Assembly (NCBI GenBank): GCA_963656065.1
Contig: CAVKGV010000027.1
Coordinates: 1-19,600, forward strand
Reading direction: 5' to 3'
DNA from: Hallerella sp963656065
GTDB taxonomy: Bacteria; Fibrobacterota; Fibrobacteria; Fibrobacterales; Fibrobacteraceae
DNA: 19,600 bases
This document shows positions 1 to 6,511 of the stretch, piece by piece. A program made the translations under genes and the position numbers. Position 1 is the first letter of the stretch. Each line of letters starts with the position of its first letter. Under the pieces are notes generated by a model. That model was given only the letters and a program-made list of their open reading frames with translations, had not been told where the DNA came from and made no database searches.

Positions 1-15
1 TACGTGAAACTGCAG
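1..15 (+). repeat. Left arm of 15-bp inverted repeat in pilin coding sequence
   Basis: TACGTGAAACTGCAG at 1-15 is repeated without mismatch on the opposite strand at 2556-2570. It encodes Y-V-K-L-Q at the start of both pilin cassettes. The match ends sharply: the codons that follow differ at roughly a third of positions. The sequence contains the CTGCAG palindrome. How far the repeat extends to the left is unknown because the window starts here. Confidence 0.85.
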
Positions 16-390
16 GATGCGTATGTAGCGGAAAACGGCACGCATGTAGGAAGCTGGTTCGACATCGGTTACCTGATGAACAATTCAAGCAACTTCTATT
101 ATTGCAACAAGGATGCTGGCGCTTGCGCTACTGGCGATAATACGGATGGCTATGCGGGAACCAAAACGGCAAAGAACACGCCCACGGATTATGTCGCATC
201 GTGGAACGCGACAAACATCGCCACGCTCAATGACTGCGCCGCAAATTCAACTTGGGTCTTGACAACCTCACAAAATGGATCCGAAGGTGGAATCGTACTT
301 TATAAAGCAACCGTTACAGATGGAGATAACGGAACGTGCGACATCCTTACTCCGAATTTCAAGAAGCTCAACACCAAGTCAGGCACCTAA
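1..390 (+). CDS. Type IV pilin-like protein, C-terminal part (5' end outside window)
   Basis: The frame is open from the first base and ends with TAA at 388-390. The 129 visible residues begin Y-V-K-L-Q-D-A-Y-V-A-E. This resembles the stretch that follows the hydrophobic N-terminal helix in type IV pilins and type II secretion pseudopilins. The globular part is small, rich in Asn, Thr and Gly, and has four cysteines. The last one, in a T-C-D-I-L-T-P-N-F motif near the C-terminus, could close a pilin-type disulfide loop. No prepilin peptidase site or hydrophobic helix is visible, so these should lie left of the window. The GTG at 4-6 is an internal valine, not a convincing start. A second copy of the same domain lies inverted at 2196-2570. 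A hairpin terminator follows the stop. Assignment as a pilin is inferred from overall pattern and shared motifs; a secreted minor pseudopilin is the alternative. Confidence 0.65.
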   Translation, partial: YVKLQDAYVAENGTHVGSWFDIGYLMNNSSNFYYCNKDAGACATGDNTDGYAGTKTAKNTPTDYVASWNATNIATLNDCAANSTWVLTTSQNGSEGGIVLYKATVTDGDNGTCDILTPNFKKLNTKSGT

Positions 391-404
391 CTTTTGTCAT
401 TATT

Positions 405-2111
405 TCAAAGAAGCTCTCTTGCAAAAGGGAGCTTTTTCCATTTCCCAAACAAGTAAAGTTTCGCACGGGAAATCGGCAACGTCAGAGAATCCAGCGGCAA
501 TTCTTCCAAGAACATTCGCCGGTCGCTCACGACATATTTTATTTCCCCGGATTCCAGGAGCCTTCGGTAAGTTTCCGGTTTGCCCAGCATTTCCGTAGCG
601 ATAAAACCATAGTAGGGATATTCGAAAGGTTTAGACTCGACATCCGGTTCGTCAAGAATCCGCGCCACGCGCCGTCTCGTTTCCAAAAAACGTTCTCTCG
701 ATATGGAATTGAATGAGGTTGCGCCGTAATAAGTCGCGCTCATGTATTCAAATGCGGCGCAGTTTTCGCAAGAATAAAGCATTTTGCCGTAATCGTTTTT
801 TATGATCGATTCAAAAGGAAGCGCTTTTCGTCTCAAAAAAACATCCATTTCGTCAAACGCTGGCTTTGATTTTCCGAAATTACTTTGATAGAACAAAACG
901 GACGCGATAATCCCGAGACTGAGCGTGTAAATGATTCCGAAAGGCCGGAATTTCCTTTGGGAAAGTAAAAAGACGACAAGGACAGAGAAAAGGATGAGAA
1001 AGCTTTGCGGCCAGACAAGGACGAGCGTTTCCAGCGAAATTCCTCCGTTGAATTCAAAATCCGAAGACAGCAGGATTTTCAATGTCGCGGCGAAGACGGA
1101 AAAAAGAACGCAGGCGACAAATAGAGAAAGCAAAATTGGATGGACACGGAACAATCGGGAAATCCGCTTCGGCTTGACGGTTTCTTTTCCGAAATAGCCC
1201 ACAGAAAAGATCGCAAAAAACATCAACATCCATTGGATGCGCCAGGATTGGGTCACGACCAAGAAGACGTTCTTGAAAGCGAGGCCCGCAAAATCCCAAT
1301 AGGCGGCTATTGCAAGGACAATCAGAAAAGAGCGGAAAAACCGTCGTTCTCCGGGAAAAAAGATTCGCCAGGCAAGGATGAAAATAGATGCGGAAACGGC
1401 GAACCGGATCAAATCCAAGGCTTTTGGATAGAATTCCGTGATGGAAGCCGCCCAGACAGAATCGTATGTGGCAAAGAGAGAAACATCCAGAAGCCCGTTC
1501 AACGGGAACAACAAAGACAGGACGGCAATCGGGGCAATAGACTTCGGGTAAAAGAAAAAGAGCCAGACGGGAAGTCCCCAACCGGCAATCAGCGGGTGGC
1601 AAAAAGTTCCCAACAAGAAAAAGACGAGGGACATCCACCGTCTTTGCCGCGATAGAAAAGCGAATCCTAGAATGGCAAGAGCCTCGGAAATCGTCCGTGC
1701 CGTGCACAGATATTCTCCGATACAAACCCATTGGCCATACGAATACTGGATCACCGCAAAAAGGACGAAAATCGGGAAGACATTTGCCGTCCACCGGCGA
1801 ATAAAAAACAGACAAGCAAAAATCCACAATCCGATTGAAACCGTTGCCAAAAACAGGGCGGCATTATAGGAACCGAGGAGCAGAATCAGAGGACGATAGA
1901 AAAGAGAAAACAGGCTGAATGTGTCTTGGGAAGTCCCGATGAAAAACAGATCCCCCGAAAAATGTTCTGGAGAAATCCCATAGATGGCGTTCTTTAAGTA
2001 CAGCGCGGCATCTCCGATTATGCCTTGGTAGGGATGGGCTAAAAAGAACGCCAGAATGCAAACGAAAAAACTAAGCAACCCATACAAAAATTTCTTTTTC
2101 TGTTCCGTCAT
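405..2111 (-). CDS. Polytopic membrane protein, possibly GT-C-like glycosyltransferase, unknown function
   Basis: This is a roughly 568-residue protein with about ten or more hydrophobic segments over the first ~400 residues and a soluble C-terminal domain of ~150 residues. The first external loop contains G-D-A-A-L-Y-L-K-N-A, an acidic loop position reminiscent of GT-C-fold glycosyltransferases. I cannot assign a family with certainty. The start chosen is the ATG at 2109-2111 (M-T-E-Q-K-K-K). An in-frame ATG 51 bases upstream lies inside the terminator of the preceding pilin cassette, so it is unlikely to be used. The gene sits between two inverted pilin cassettes and points at the plus-strand one. 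That position makes a role in pilin modification or surface glycan synthesis conceivable, but this is inference only. No strong Shine-Dalgarno sequence is seen. Confidence 0.6.
   Translation of the reverse strand: MTEQKKKFLYGLLSFFVCILAFFLAHPYQGIIGDAALYLKNAIYGISPEHFSGDLFFIGTSQDTFSLFSLFYRPLILLLGSYNAALFLATVSIGLWIFACLFFIRRWTANVFPIFVLFAVIQYSYGQWVCIGEYLCTARTISEALAILGFAFLSRQRRWMSLVFFLLGTFCHPLIAGWGLPVWLFFFYPKSIAPIAVLSLLFPLNGLLDVSLFATYDSVWAASITEFYPKALDLIRFAVSASIFILAWRIFFPGERRFFRSFLIVLAIAAYWDFAGLAFKNVFLVVTQSWRIQWMLMFFAIFSVGYFGKETVKPKRISRLFRVHPILLSLFVACVLFSVFAATLKILLSSDFEFNGGISLETLVLVWPQSFLILFSVLVVFLLSQRKFRPFGIIYTLSLGIIASVLFYQSNFGKSKPAFDEMDVFLRRKALPFESIIKNDYGKMLYSCENCAAFEYMSATYYGATSFNSISRERFLETRRRVARILDEPDVESKPFEYPYYGFIATEMLGKPETYRRLLESGEIKYVVSDRRMFLEELPLDSLTLPISRAKLYLFGKWKKLPFARELL
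411..437 (+). terminator. Rho-independent terminator of the plus-strand pilin gene
   Basis: Arms AAGCTCTC (411-418) and GGGAGCTT (427-434) pair over 8 bp, with one G-T wobble, around an 8-nt loop. They run into five T (433-437). The hairpin starts 20 bases after the pilin stop. It overlaps the last codons of the convergent membrane-protein gene. Confidence 0.7.
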
Positions 2112-2144
2112 ACGGGCAAATATAAAACAAAATCTGAACGGCAG

Positions 2145-2172
2145 CAAAAAAGACCTTTCCAAAGAAAGGCCT
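2145..2172 (-). terminator. Rho-independent terminator of the minus-strand pilin cassette
   Basis: Read on the minus strand, AGGCCTTTC (2172-2164) pairs with GAAAGGTCT (2159-2151) across a TTTG loop, with one G-T pair. A run of six T follows. It lies just after the stop at 2196 and just before the start of the membrane protein at 2111. A strong terminator on a cassette that has no proper start is notable. Confidence 0.8.
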
Positions 2173-2195
2173 CTCTTTTAATTGAATCGGTACAT

Positions 2196-2570
2196 TTATT
2201 TGATTGATTTGAAATTTGGAGTCAACACTTCACATTCTCCATCAGTATCGTCAGCGAGAGCCGGAGTGTAAGTCACTTCACCAGCTGCTTTGCCTTCTGC
2301 GACGGTCATAGTCCAATGGAATTTGGTTCCGTCACCAGTACAACTGTTCAATTTAGCTTTGTTTGCAGCTTTCCATCCGATAAATCCTCCTGTGCTTGCT
2401 TCTTGATTGGACGCTCCGGTTTCTTCTGAGTATTTGAAATTAGTTGATTCAGATTCACCATTCCCGGATTTACTTTTAGTCTCTTCGCCGGGACCGGAAT
2501 AACCGATTTCAAACCAGTTGCCAAGAAGATTTCCTTTTTCTGCGATGTAGGCGTTCTGCAGTTTCACGTA
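2196..2570 (-). CDS. Headless pilin C-terminal cassette (probably silent)
   Basis: The frame encodes Y-V-K-L-Q-N-A-Y-I-A-E-K-G followed by a Ser/Gly/Glu/Lys-rich variable region and a C-E-V-L-T-P-N-F end. Both ends match the plus-strand pilin at 1-390 while the middle differs. It lacks what a functional pilin needs: the frame is open for 31 codons upstream of 2570 with no ATG, no prepilin cleavage motif and no hydrophobic helix before an in-frame TGA. A GTG at 2567-2565 is the only plausible start. It aligns with an internal valine of the other copy and has only a distant GGAG before it. An AT-rich stretch with TATAAA lies around 2615, so low transcription is possible. The best reading is a silent alternative C-terminus, or else a truncated relic. 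Confidence 0.6.
   Translation of the reverse strand, partial: YVKLQNAYIAEKGNLLGNWFEIGYSGPGEETKSKSGNGESESTNFKYSEETGASNQEASTGGFIGWKAANKAKLNSCTGDGTKFHWTMTVAEGKAAGEVTYTPALADDTDGECEVLTPNFKSIK
2556..2570 (-). repeat. Right arm of 15-bp inverted repeat in pilin cassette
   Basis: CTGCAGTTTCACGTA on the plus strand is the exact reverse complement of 1-15. It marks the point where similarity between the two pilin cassettes begins. Upstream of it on the minus strand the translated sequence no longer resembles a pilin. Confidence 0.85.
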
Positions 2571-2649
2571 AAAATCTTCACTCCAGCCTTCTCTGAAAAC
2601 TCTTTTATTTATAGAAAATGAACTTCCTACAAAAAATAATCGTTGAAAC

Positions 2650-2678
2650 TTGCCATTTCCACATCAGGGCTTTATATC
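2650..2678 (+). promoter_or_regulatory. Predicted sigma70-type promoter for the Nudix/Nim fusion gene
   Basis: TTGCCA (2650-2655) and TATATC (2673-2678) are separated by exactly 17 bp. They match the -35 consensus at 5 of 6 positions and the -10 consensus at 4 of 6. Transcription would start near 2685, about 30 bases before the ATG at 2716. This is a prediction from spacing and sequence only. Confidence 0.45.
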
Positions 2679-2715
2679 AAGCAATCCCGTCCCCATTTAT
2701 TTTTAATTTTTCGGC

Positions 2716-3675
2716 ATGATCAATACGACCCTTTGCTATATCGAACAGAACGGTTCCTACCTGCTTTTGCACCGCGTCAAGAAAAAGAACGACATCAATC
2801 ACGACAAGTGGATTGGAATCGGCGGAAAGTTCGAAGAAGGCGAAAGCCCCGAAGACTGCGTAAGGCGCGAAGTTCTCGAAGAAACCGGACTCGAACTGCA
2901 AGGACCGCGGTATTCCGGAATCGTCACTTTCCAGAGCGACGAAATGGCGGAAACCGAATTCATGCACCTTTTCCATGCGAAAAAATTTTCGGGAAAAATC
3001 CGTGATTGCGACGAGGGCGTTTTGGAATGGATTTCCAAGGAAAAGTTTGCCGAGCTTCCGCATTGGGACGGCGACCGGATCTTTCTCACGCTTCTCGACA
3101 GGGAGTTTCCCTTCTTTTCGCTAAAGCTTTCCTACAGGAAAGGCGTTCTTGTCGAAGCCCTGCTCAACGAAAAGCCGGTCCGCGTCGAGGATTTTTCCTT
3201 CGGGTCGCAAGCCTCTTTTCCGACGATGCGCCGCAAGGACCGCCAAATGTCGCGGAACGAAGCCGAAGACATTTTAAGAACAGGCGAATACGGCGTCATA
3301 TCCATGACAAATTCTGTCGGATACCCATACGGTGTCCCGCTGAATTTTGCCTTTGACGGGGAAAGGATTTATTTCCACGGCGCCAAGGATTGCGGCGAAA
3401 AGTTTTCCGCTTTCGAGCGGGATTCCAAAGCCTCTTTCACCGTCGTCCGGAATTCCAAGGTGCATCCCGAGCAGTTTTCGTCCGCATTCGAAAGCTGCAT
3501 CGTTTTCGGACGCGTCAGAAAGGCGGAAGATCCGCGCTCAGGCCTGCGAAGGCTCATCGAAAAATACAGCCCGGAATTTCTAAAAGAAGGCGAAGCGTAC
3601 ATCGACAGGGCGATTTCCCACACGGCGGTTTTCCAATTCGAAATCGAAAATATCTGCGGCAAAAAGCATCTCTGA
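2716..3675 (+). CDS. Fusion protein: Nudix hydrolase plus NimA-like flavin/PNPOx-fold domain
   Basis: The protein has 319 residues. Residues 1-150 form a Nudix hydrolase with a perfect Nudix box: G37, E43 and R51-E-V-L-E-E-T-G58, the metal-binding helix. The short N-terminal strand and box position resemble MutT/MTH1-type 8-oxo-dGTP diphosphatases. After a linker of about 20 residues, a second domain starts with M-R-R-K-D at 171. It carries Y-P-Y-G-V-P-L-N (203-210) and Y-F-H-G-A (219-223), hallmarks of the NimA-like pyridoxamine-phosphate-oxidase-fold flavoproteins (5-nitroimidazole reductase family). Both domains look intact, so one polypeptide may combine nucleotide sanitation with a flavin-dependent reductase. 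The substrates of either half are not deducible. The gene is transcribed alone, convergent with the ClC gene. The start is the first ATG, without a clear ribosome binding site. Confidence 0.85.
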   Translation: MINTTLCYIEQNGSYLLLHRVKKKNDINHDKWIGIGGKFEEGESPEDCVRREVLEETGLELQGPRYSGIVTFQSDEMAETEFMHLFHAKKFSGKIRDCDEGVLEWISKEKFAELPHWDGDRIFLTLLDREFPFFSLKLSYRKGVLVEALLNEKPVRVEDFSFGSQASFPTMRRKDRQMSRNEAEDILRTGEYGVISMTNSVGYPYGVPLNFAFDGERIYFHGAKDCGEKFSAFERDSKASFTVVRNSKVHPEQFSSAFESCIVFGRVRKAEDPRSGLRRLIEKYSPEFLKEGEAYIDRAISHTAVFQFEIENICGKKHL

Positions 3676-3749
3676 AAATTATATTGGGTTTATAAAACTT
3701 TCTCCGACTTTCCTGCCGGAATCCCGTGCGCCCGGAGCGATTCTCTCTC

Positions 3750-5489
3750 TCAGTTTTTAAAACTTTCCCGGACGACGCGGTCGTATGTGTCGAGGATGGC
3801 TGCGGTCGAAAGGACGCCTTCGATTTTTCCCGAAGAGCTTTTCACATAGACTTCGTTCAGGGAATGTTTGAGCATAAATTTCATCGCCGTGTGCAAATCG
3901 GCACTCGCCGGCAAGAGCGGTGACCGCGAGACGCAATCCGCGACAAGAAGTACGGATGCAGCGCCTTCAATCGAGACGATGTTTTGCAAGGCAAGACTCC
4001 AGTCCAAGATTCCCAGGTACTTTCCGTCCTCAAAAACAGGGTAGGAGTGGACGGACGCCGAATCGACATGTTCCATATTGAACGCATCGATTTCCCGCTC
4101 CGCTTCGTGAAAGGTTTTTGACGCCGACAGGATAAGCACTTGCGTTTTTTGCATCACCGATTCGACGGGGATTGTACGCAGCAGATCCGGATCCATTTCG
4201 AGCCTGTGGACCGGAGACGCGAACTTGTTCAGGACCTGGCTGCGGTAGATGCTCCACTTGCGGCTAAAGGCGACATGGACGACCGCCGCTATCATGATCC
4301 CGGGCAAGAGCTGGTAGCTGCCCGTCATTTCGCAGACCATGACGACTCCGGCGAGAGGAGCCTTGGCGGCACCGGCAAAGAAGGCTCCCATCCCGACAAG
4401 CGGCATCGCTCCGGGTTCCCGCAAAATTCCCGGTGCAAGCGTTTCGACGGCGACGGCAAACGCAGCCCCGATGACGCCTCCCAGAAAGAGCGACGGACCA
4501 AAGACGCCGCCCGAGCCTCCGCTTCCCACGGTAAAAGAAGTCGCCAGAATTTTCGCGAGGACAAGCCCGAGAAGAAATATCACGGAAGGAGCGCTCGCCG
4601 GATCCACCAGACGGGTCATGCTTTCCACATAGTCCCAGGTTCCGCCCATCGCCTGAGGAAATCCGATTCCGATGATTCCACACAGAATGCCGCCGATTGC
4701 GGGCTTCAACCAGTTCGGCGCATTCCACTTCGAAAAAAAATCCTCGACAGCGTAATAGCATTTCACATAAACAAACGACAGCGGCACGCAAATCAATCCG
4801 AGTATCGCGCAGAAGAGAAGTTCGATTCCATTGGCAAAATAGAAGTTCGGCACGTTGAACGTAGGAGCCGTTCCAAACACGCTGGAATACACGGCAAACC
4901 CGACGACCGAAGCGACAATCGACGTTCCAAAGGCGCTACTTTCAAAGTCTTCGCGGTAGAGGATTTCCACCGAAGTCAGCGCGCCCGAAAGAGGCGCCTT
5001 GAAGATCGCACCAAGACCAGCCGCCATTCCCGCAAGTCCGAACTGTCTGCGGACCGCACGAGGCATCTTGAAAAGGCGACAGATCAAAGCGGCGATACCC
5101 GAACCGATTTGCGAAACGGGACCTTCATAGCCTGCGCTGCCGCCACTGCCAAGCGTAATCGTGCTGGCGATTAATTTCACGGGCGCAACGCGCTTTCTAA
5201 GGATCCTGCCGTGATGATGAAAGGCATAAATGGAACGATCGGTCCCCTGGCCGGAAGCCTCGGGAGTTTTCGTCACGACAAACAAGAAGAGTCCGCAAAG
5301 AAGCCCGCCGACAGCCGGCGCCGCATAAAGCATCCAACCGGTGAATACATTATGTACAAATAAAGAAGTATGTTCCAGGAAAAGCCGAAAGACGACGGCG
5401 ACGCCTCCCGTCACGAGGCCGATAAACGCTGCGAGCAGAATTTTGGGAACGTAGGAATTGACGATGAACAGCCGGGATAACTTTTTCAT
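3750..5489 (-). CDS. ClC-family chloride channel/transporter with C-terminal CBS pair
   Basis: The protein has 579 residues: about ten membrane helices (1-420), then a cytoplasmic CBS pair (443-579) likely to bind nucleotides. The ClC signatures are present. G-S-G-G-S-A-G-Y-E-G-P (114-124) contains the gating glutamate E122, and G-S-G-G-S-G-G-V-F-G-P (322-332) supplies the second anion-site loop. In the helix matching the proton-path segment of E. coli ClcA, the residue after the conserved E175 is isoleucine where ClcA has E203. The internal proton glutamate is therefore missing, as in eukaryotic ClC channels. The usual Arg/Lys before E-G-P is Tyr121, and the central G-S-G-I-P motif is replaced by G-Q-G-T-D. 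It lies 6 bases after the CorA-like gene on the same strand, so the two are probably co-transcribed and translationally linked. The start ATG at 5487-5489 is the only reasonable one. Confidence 0.9.
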   Translation of the reverse strand: MKKLSRLFIVNSYVPKILLAAFIGLVTGGVAVVFRLFLEHTSLFVHNVFTGWMLYAAPAVGGLLCGLFLFVVTKTPEASGQGTDRSIYAFHHHGRILRKRVAPVKLIASTITLGSGGSAGYEGPVSQIGSGIAALICRLFKMPRAVRRQFGLAGMAAGLGAIFKAPLSGALTSVEILYREDFESSAFGTSIVASVVGFAVYSSVFGTAPTFNVPNFYFANGIELLFCAILGLICVPLSFVYVKCYYAVEDFFSKWNAPNWLKPAIGGILCGIIGIGFPQAMGGTWDYVESMTRLVDPASAPSVIFLLGLVLAKILATSFTVGSGGSGGVFGPSLFLGGVIGAAFAVAVETLAPGILREPGAMPLVGMGAFFAGAAKAPLAGVVMVCEMTGSYQLLPGIMIAAVVHVAFSRKWSIYRSQVLNKFASPVHRLEMDPDLLRTIPVESVMQKTQVLILSASKTFHEAEREIDAFNMEHVDSASVHSYPVFEDGKYLGILDWSLALQNIVSIEGAASVLLVADCVSRSPLLPASADLHTAMKFMLKHSLNEVYVKSSSGKIEGVLSTAAILDTYDRVVRESFKN

Positions 5490-5495
5490 CGGAAG

Positions 5496-6416
5496 CTACT
5501 TGCGCTTGCGCCACACAAAAAGGACGCCGGCGACCGAGAGGACAAAAATCATCGCGATAATCCAGAACGAATAGGGATTCTCCGGCCCCAGCCCAAAGGG
5601 AAACGCCACGTTCATTCCGAAAATACTCGCGACAAAAGTCGGGATAGTAATCGCAATCGTGATGACATTTAGCGTTTTCATCAAAGCGTTCATGTTGTTG
5701 TTCACGACGCTCGCCCGCGCATCCATCAACGAAGCAAGAATGTTCGCATAGATTTCCGCCTGTTGCAGGCTCTGCCGGTTTTCAATCACCACGTCGTCCA
5801 GAAGCTCGCGCTCGTTTTCGTCAAAATGCATCCCGCGCCCCATCTGCAGCTTTTTCAAAAGGGCCTCGTTTGAATTTAACGCGCTGACGTAGTAAATCAA
5901 GCCTTTGTTCAGCGTGAACATATATTGCAGGTATTTATTGTCGAGCGTATTCTGGAGCTTGTCCTCCAACTCGTCACTTATCCGGCTGATGATTTTCAAA
6001 TGTTCGTTGAAATGATAGACGGAATAGTTCAAAAGCTTGATGACAAATGTATTCAGGCTGTCGATTTTCGAAAAGCGCCGCGGATCCATCAACGGAAGTT
6101 CCGCATCCGAAAGGAGCAGCACCCAATCCGAAAAAAGGAATATCCCGAAAGATTCCACGCGGAATTCGAAATTGTCCGCAGACGTGTAATTTCGCGGTTT
6201 CTTAAAAACTATCGTGATGAAGTCATCGTCATATTCCACACGGGAAAGCTCGTCGTTATCGAAAGCAGATGCGATCGTATGCTCGGCGATTTCATACTTC
6301 TTCACCAGAGCGCCCCGCTGTTCAGGGCTCGGGCTTCCCATCAGCACGATGTCCGCGGAATCTTCGTCCTCGGCTTGCGTGATGCGGCCATTCTCGATTT
6401 TATAGTACTTGTGCAT
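5496..6416 (-). CDS. CorA-family divalent cation (Mg2+) transporter
   Basis: The protein has 306 residues: a long cytoplasmic, helix-rich N-terminal domain and two C-terminal membrane helices. The first helix ends in the signature G-M-N (in I-F-G-M-N-V), the ion-selectivity loop of CorA, and the protein finishes with a basic R-K-R-K. CorA proteins are pentameric inner-membrane channels for Mg2+, sometimes Co2+ or Ni2+. The start chosen is the ATG at 6414-6416 (M-H-K-Y-Y-K-I-E), because AGAAGG lies 5 bases upstream. A longer in-frame start at 6479 would run through the terminator of secDF. It is the first gene of a two-gene unit with the ClC protein, which suggests linked cation and anion transport. 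Which metal it carries cannot be read from the sequence. Confidence 0.9.
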   Translation of the reverse strand: MHKYYKIENGRITQAEDEDSADIVLMGSPSPEQRGALVKKYEIAEHTIASAFDNDELSRVEYDDDFITIVFKKPRNYTSADNFEFRVESFGIFLFSDWVLLLSDAELPLMDPRRFSKIDSLNTFVIKLLNYSVYHFNEHLKIISRISDELEDKLQNTLDNKYLQYMFTLNKGLIYYVSALNSNEALLKKLQMGRGMHFDENERELLDDVVIENRQSLQQAEIYANILASLMDARASVVNNNMNALMKTLNVITIAITIPTFVASIFGMNVAFPFGLGPENPYSFWIIAMIFVLSVAGVLFVWRKRK

Positions 6417-6461
6417 ACGAGCCTTCTTGAATGATGGACGCTTCGGGTTCGCCCCAAAAAT

Positions 6462-6492
6462 AAAAAAGACCCGGGACATCGCCTAGGTCTTT
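6462..6492 (-). terminator. Terminator downstream of secDF
   Basis: On the minus strand AAAGACC (6492-6486) pairs with GGTCTTT (6471-6465) around a 14-nt loop and is followed by a T-rich tail (TTTTTTA). It lies just after the secDF stop at 6512 and before the CorA start at 6416. It separates the two transcription units. Confidence 0.7.
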
Positions 6493-6511
6493 CGAAAATT
6501 ATTTGCAAAAA

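Noticed and set aside
1054..1827. A 257-codon minus-strand frame inside the membrane-protein gene
   Set aside because: Rich in Cys, Arg, Phe and Pro with no pattern; the overlapping frame gives clear transmembrane helices.
2112..2162. Upstream ATG (2162) for the membrane protein
   Set aside because: It lies within the terminator hairpin of the preceding cassette and adds 17 residues unlike a signal or helix start. The ATG at 2111 is preferred.
2565..2567. GTG as a true start of the minus-strand pilin cassette
   Set aside because: It aligns with an internal valine of the plus-strand copy, has no well-placed ribosome binding site, and would give a pilin without leader or helix.
3691..3770. 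Two similar AAACTTTCyCsGAC stretches near 3692 and 3757
   Set aside because: They are short, and the second lies at the end of the ClC coding sequence. I found no third copy or function, so chance is the better explanation.
4140..5174. A 344-codon plus-strand frame antisense to the ClC gene
   Set aside because: Composition is Arg/Ser/Asp-rich with no domain, and the opposite strand carries every ClC motif. It is a shadow frame.
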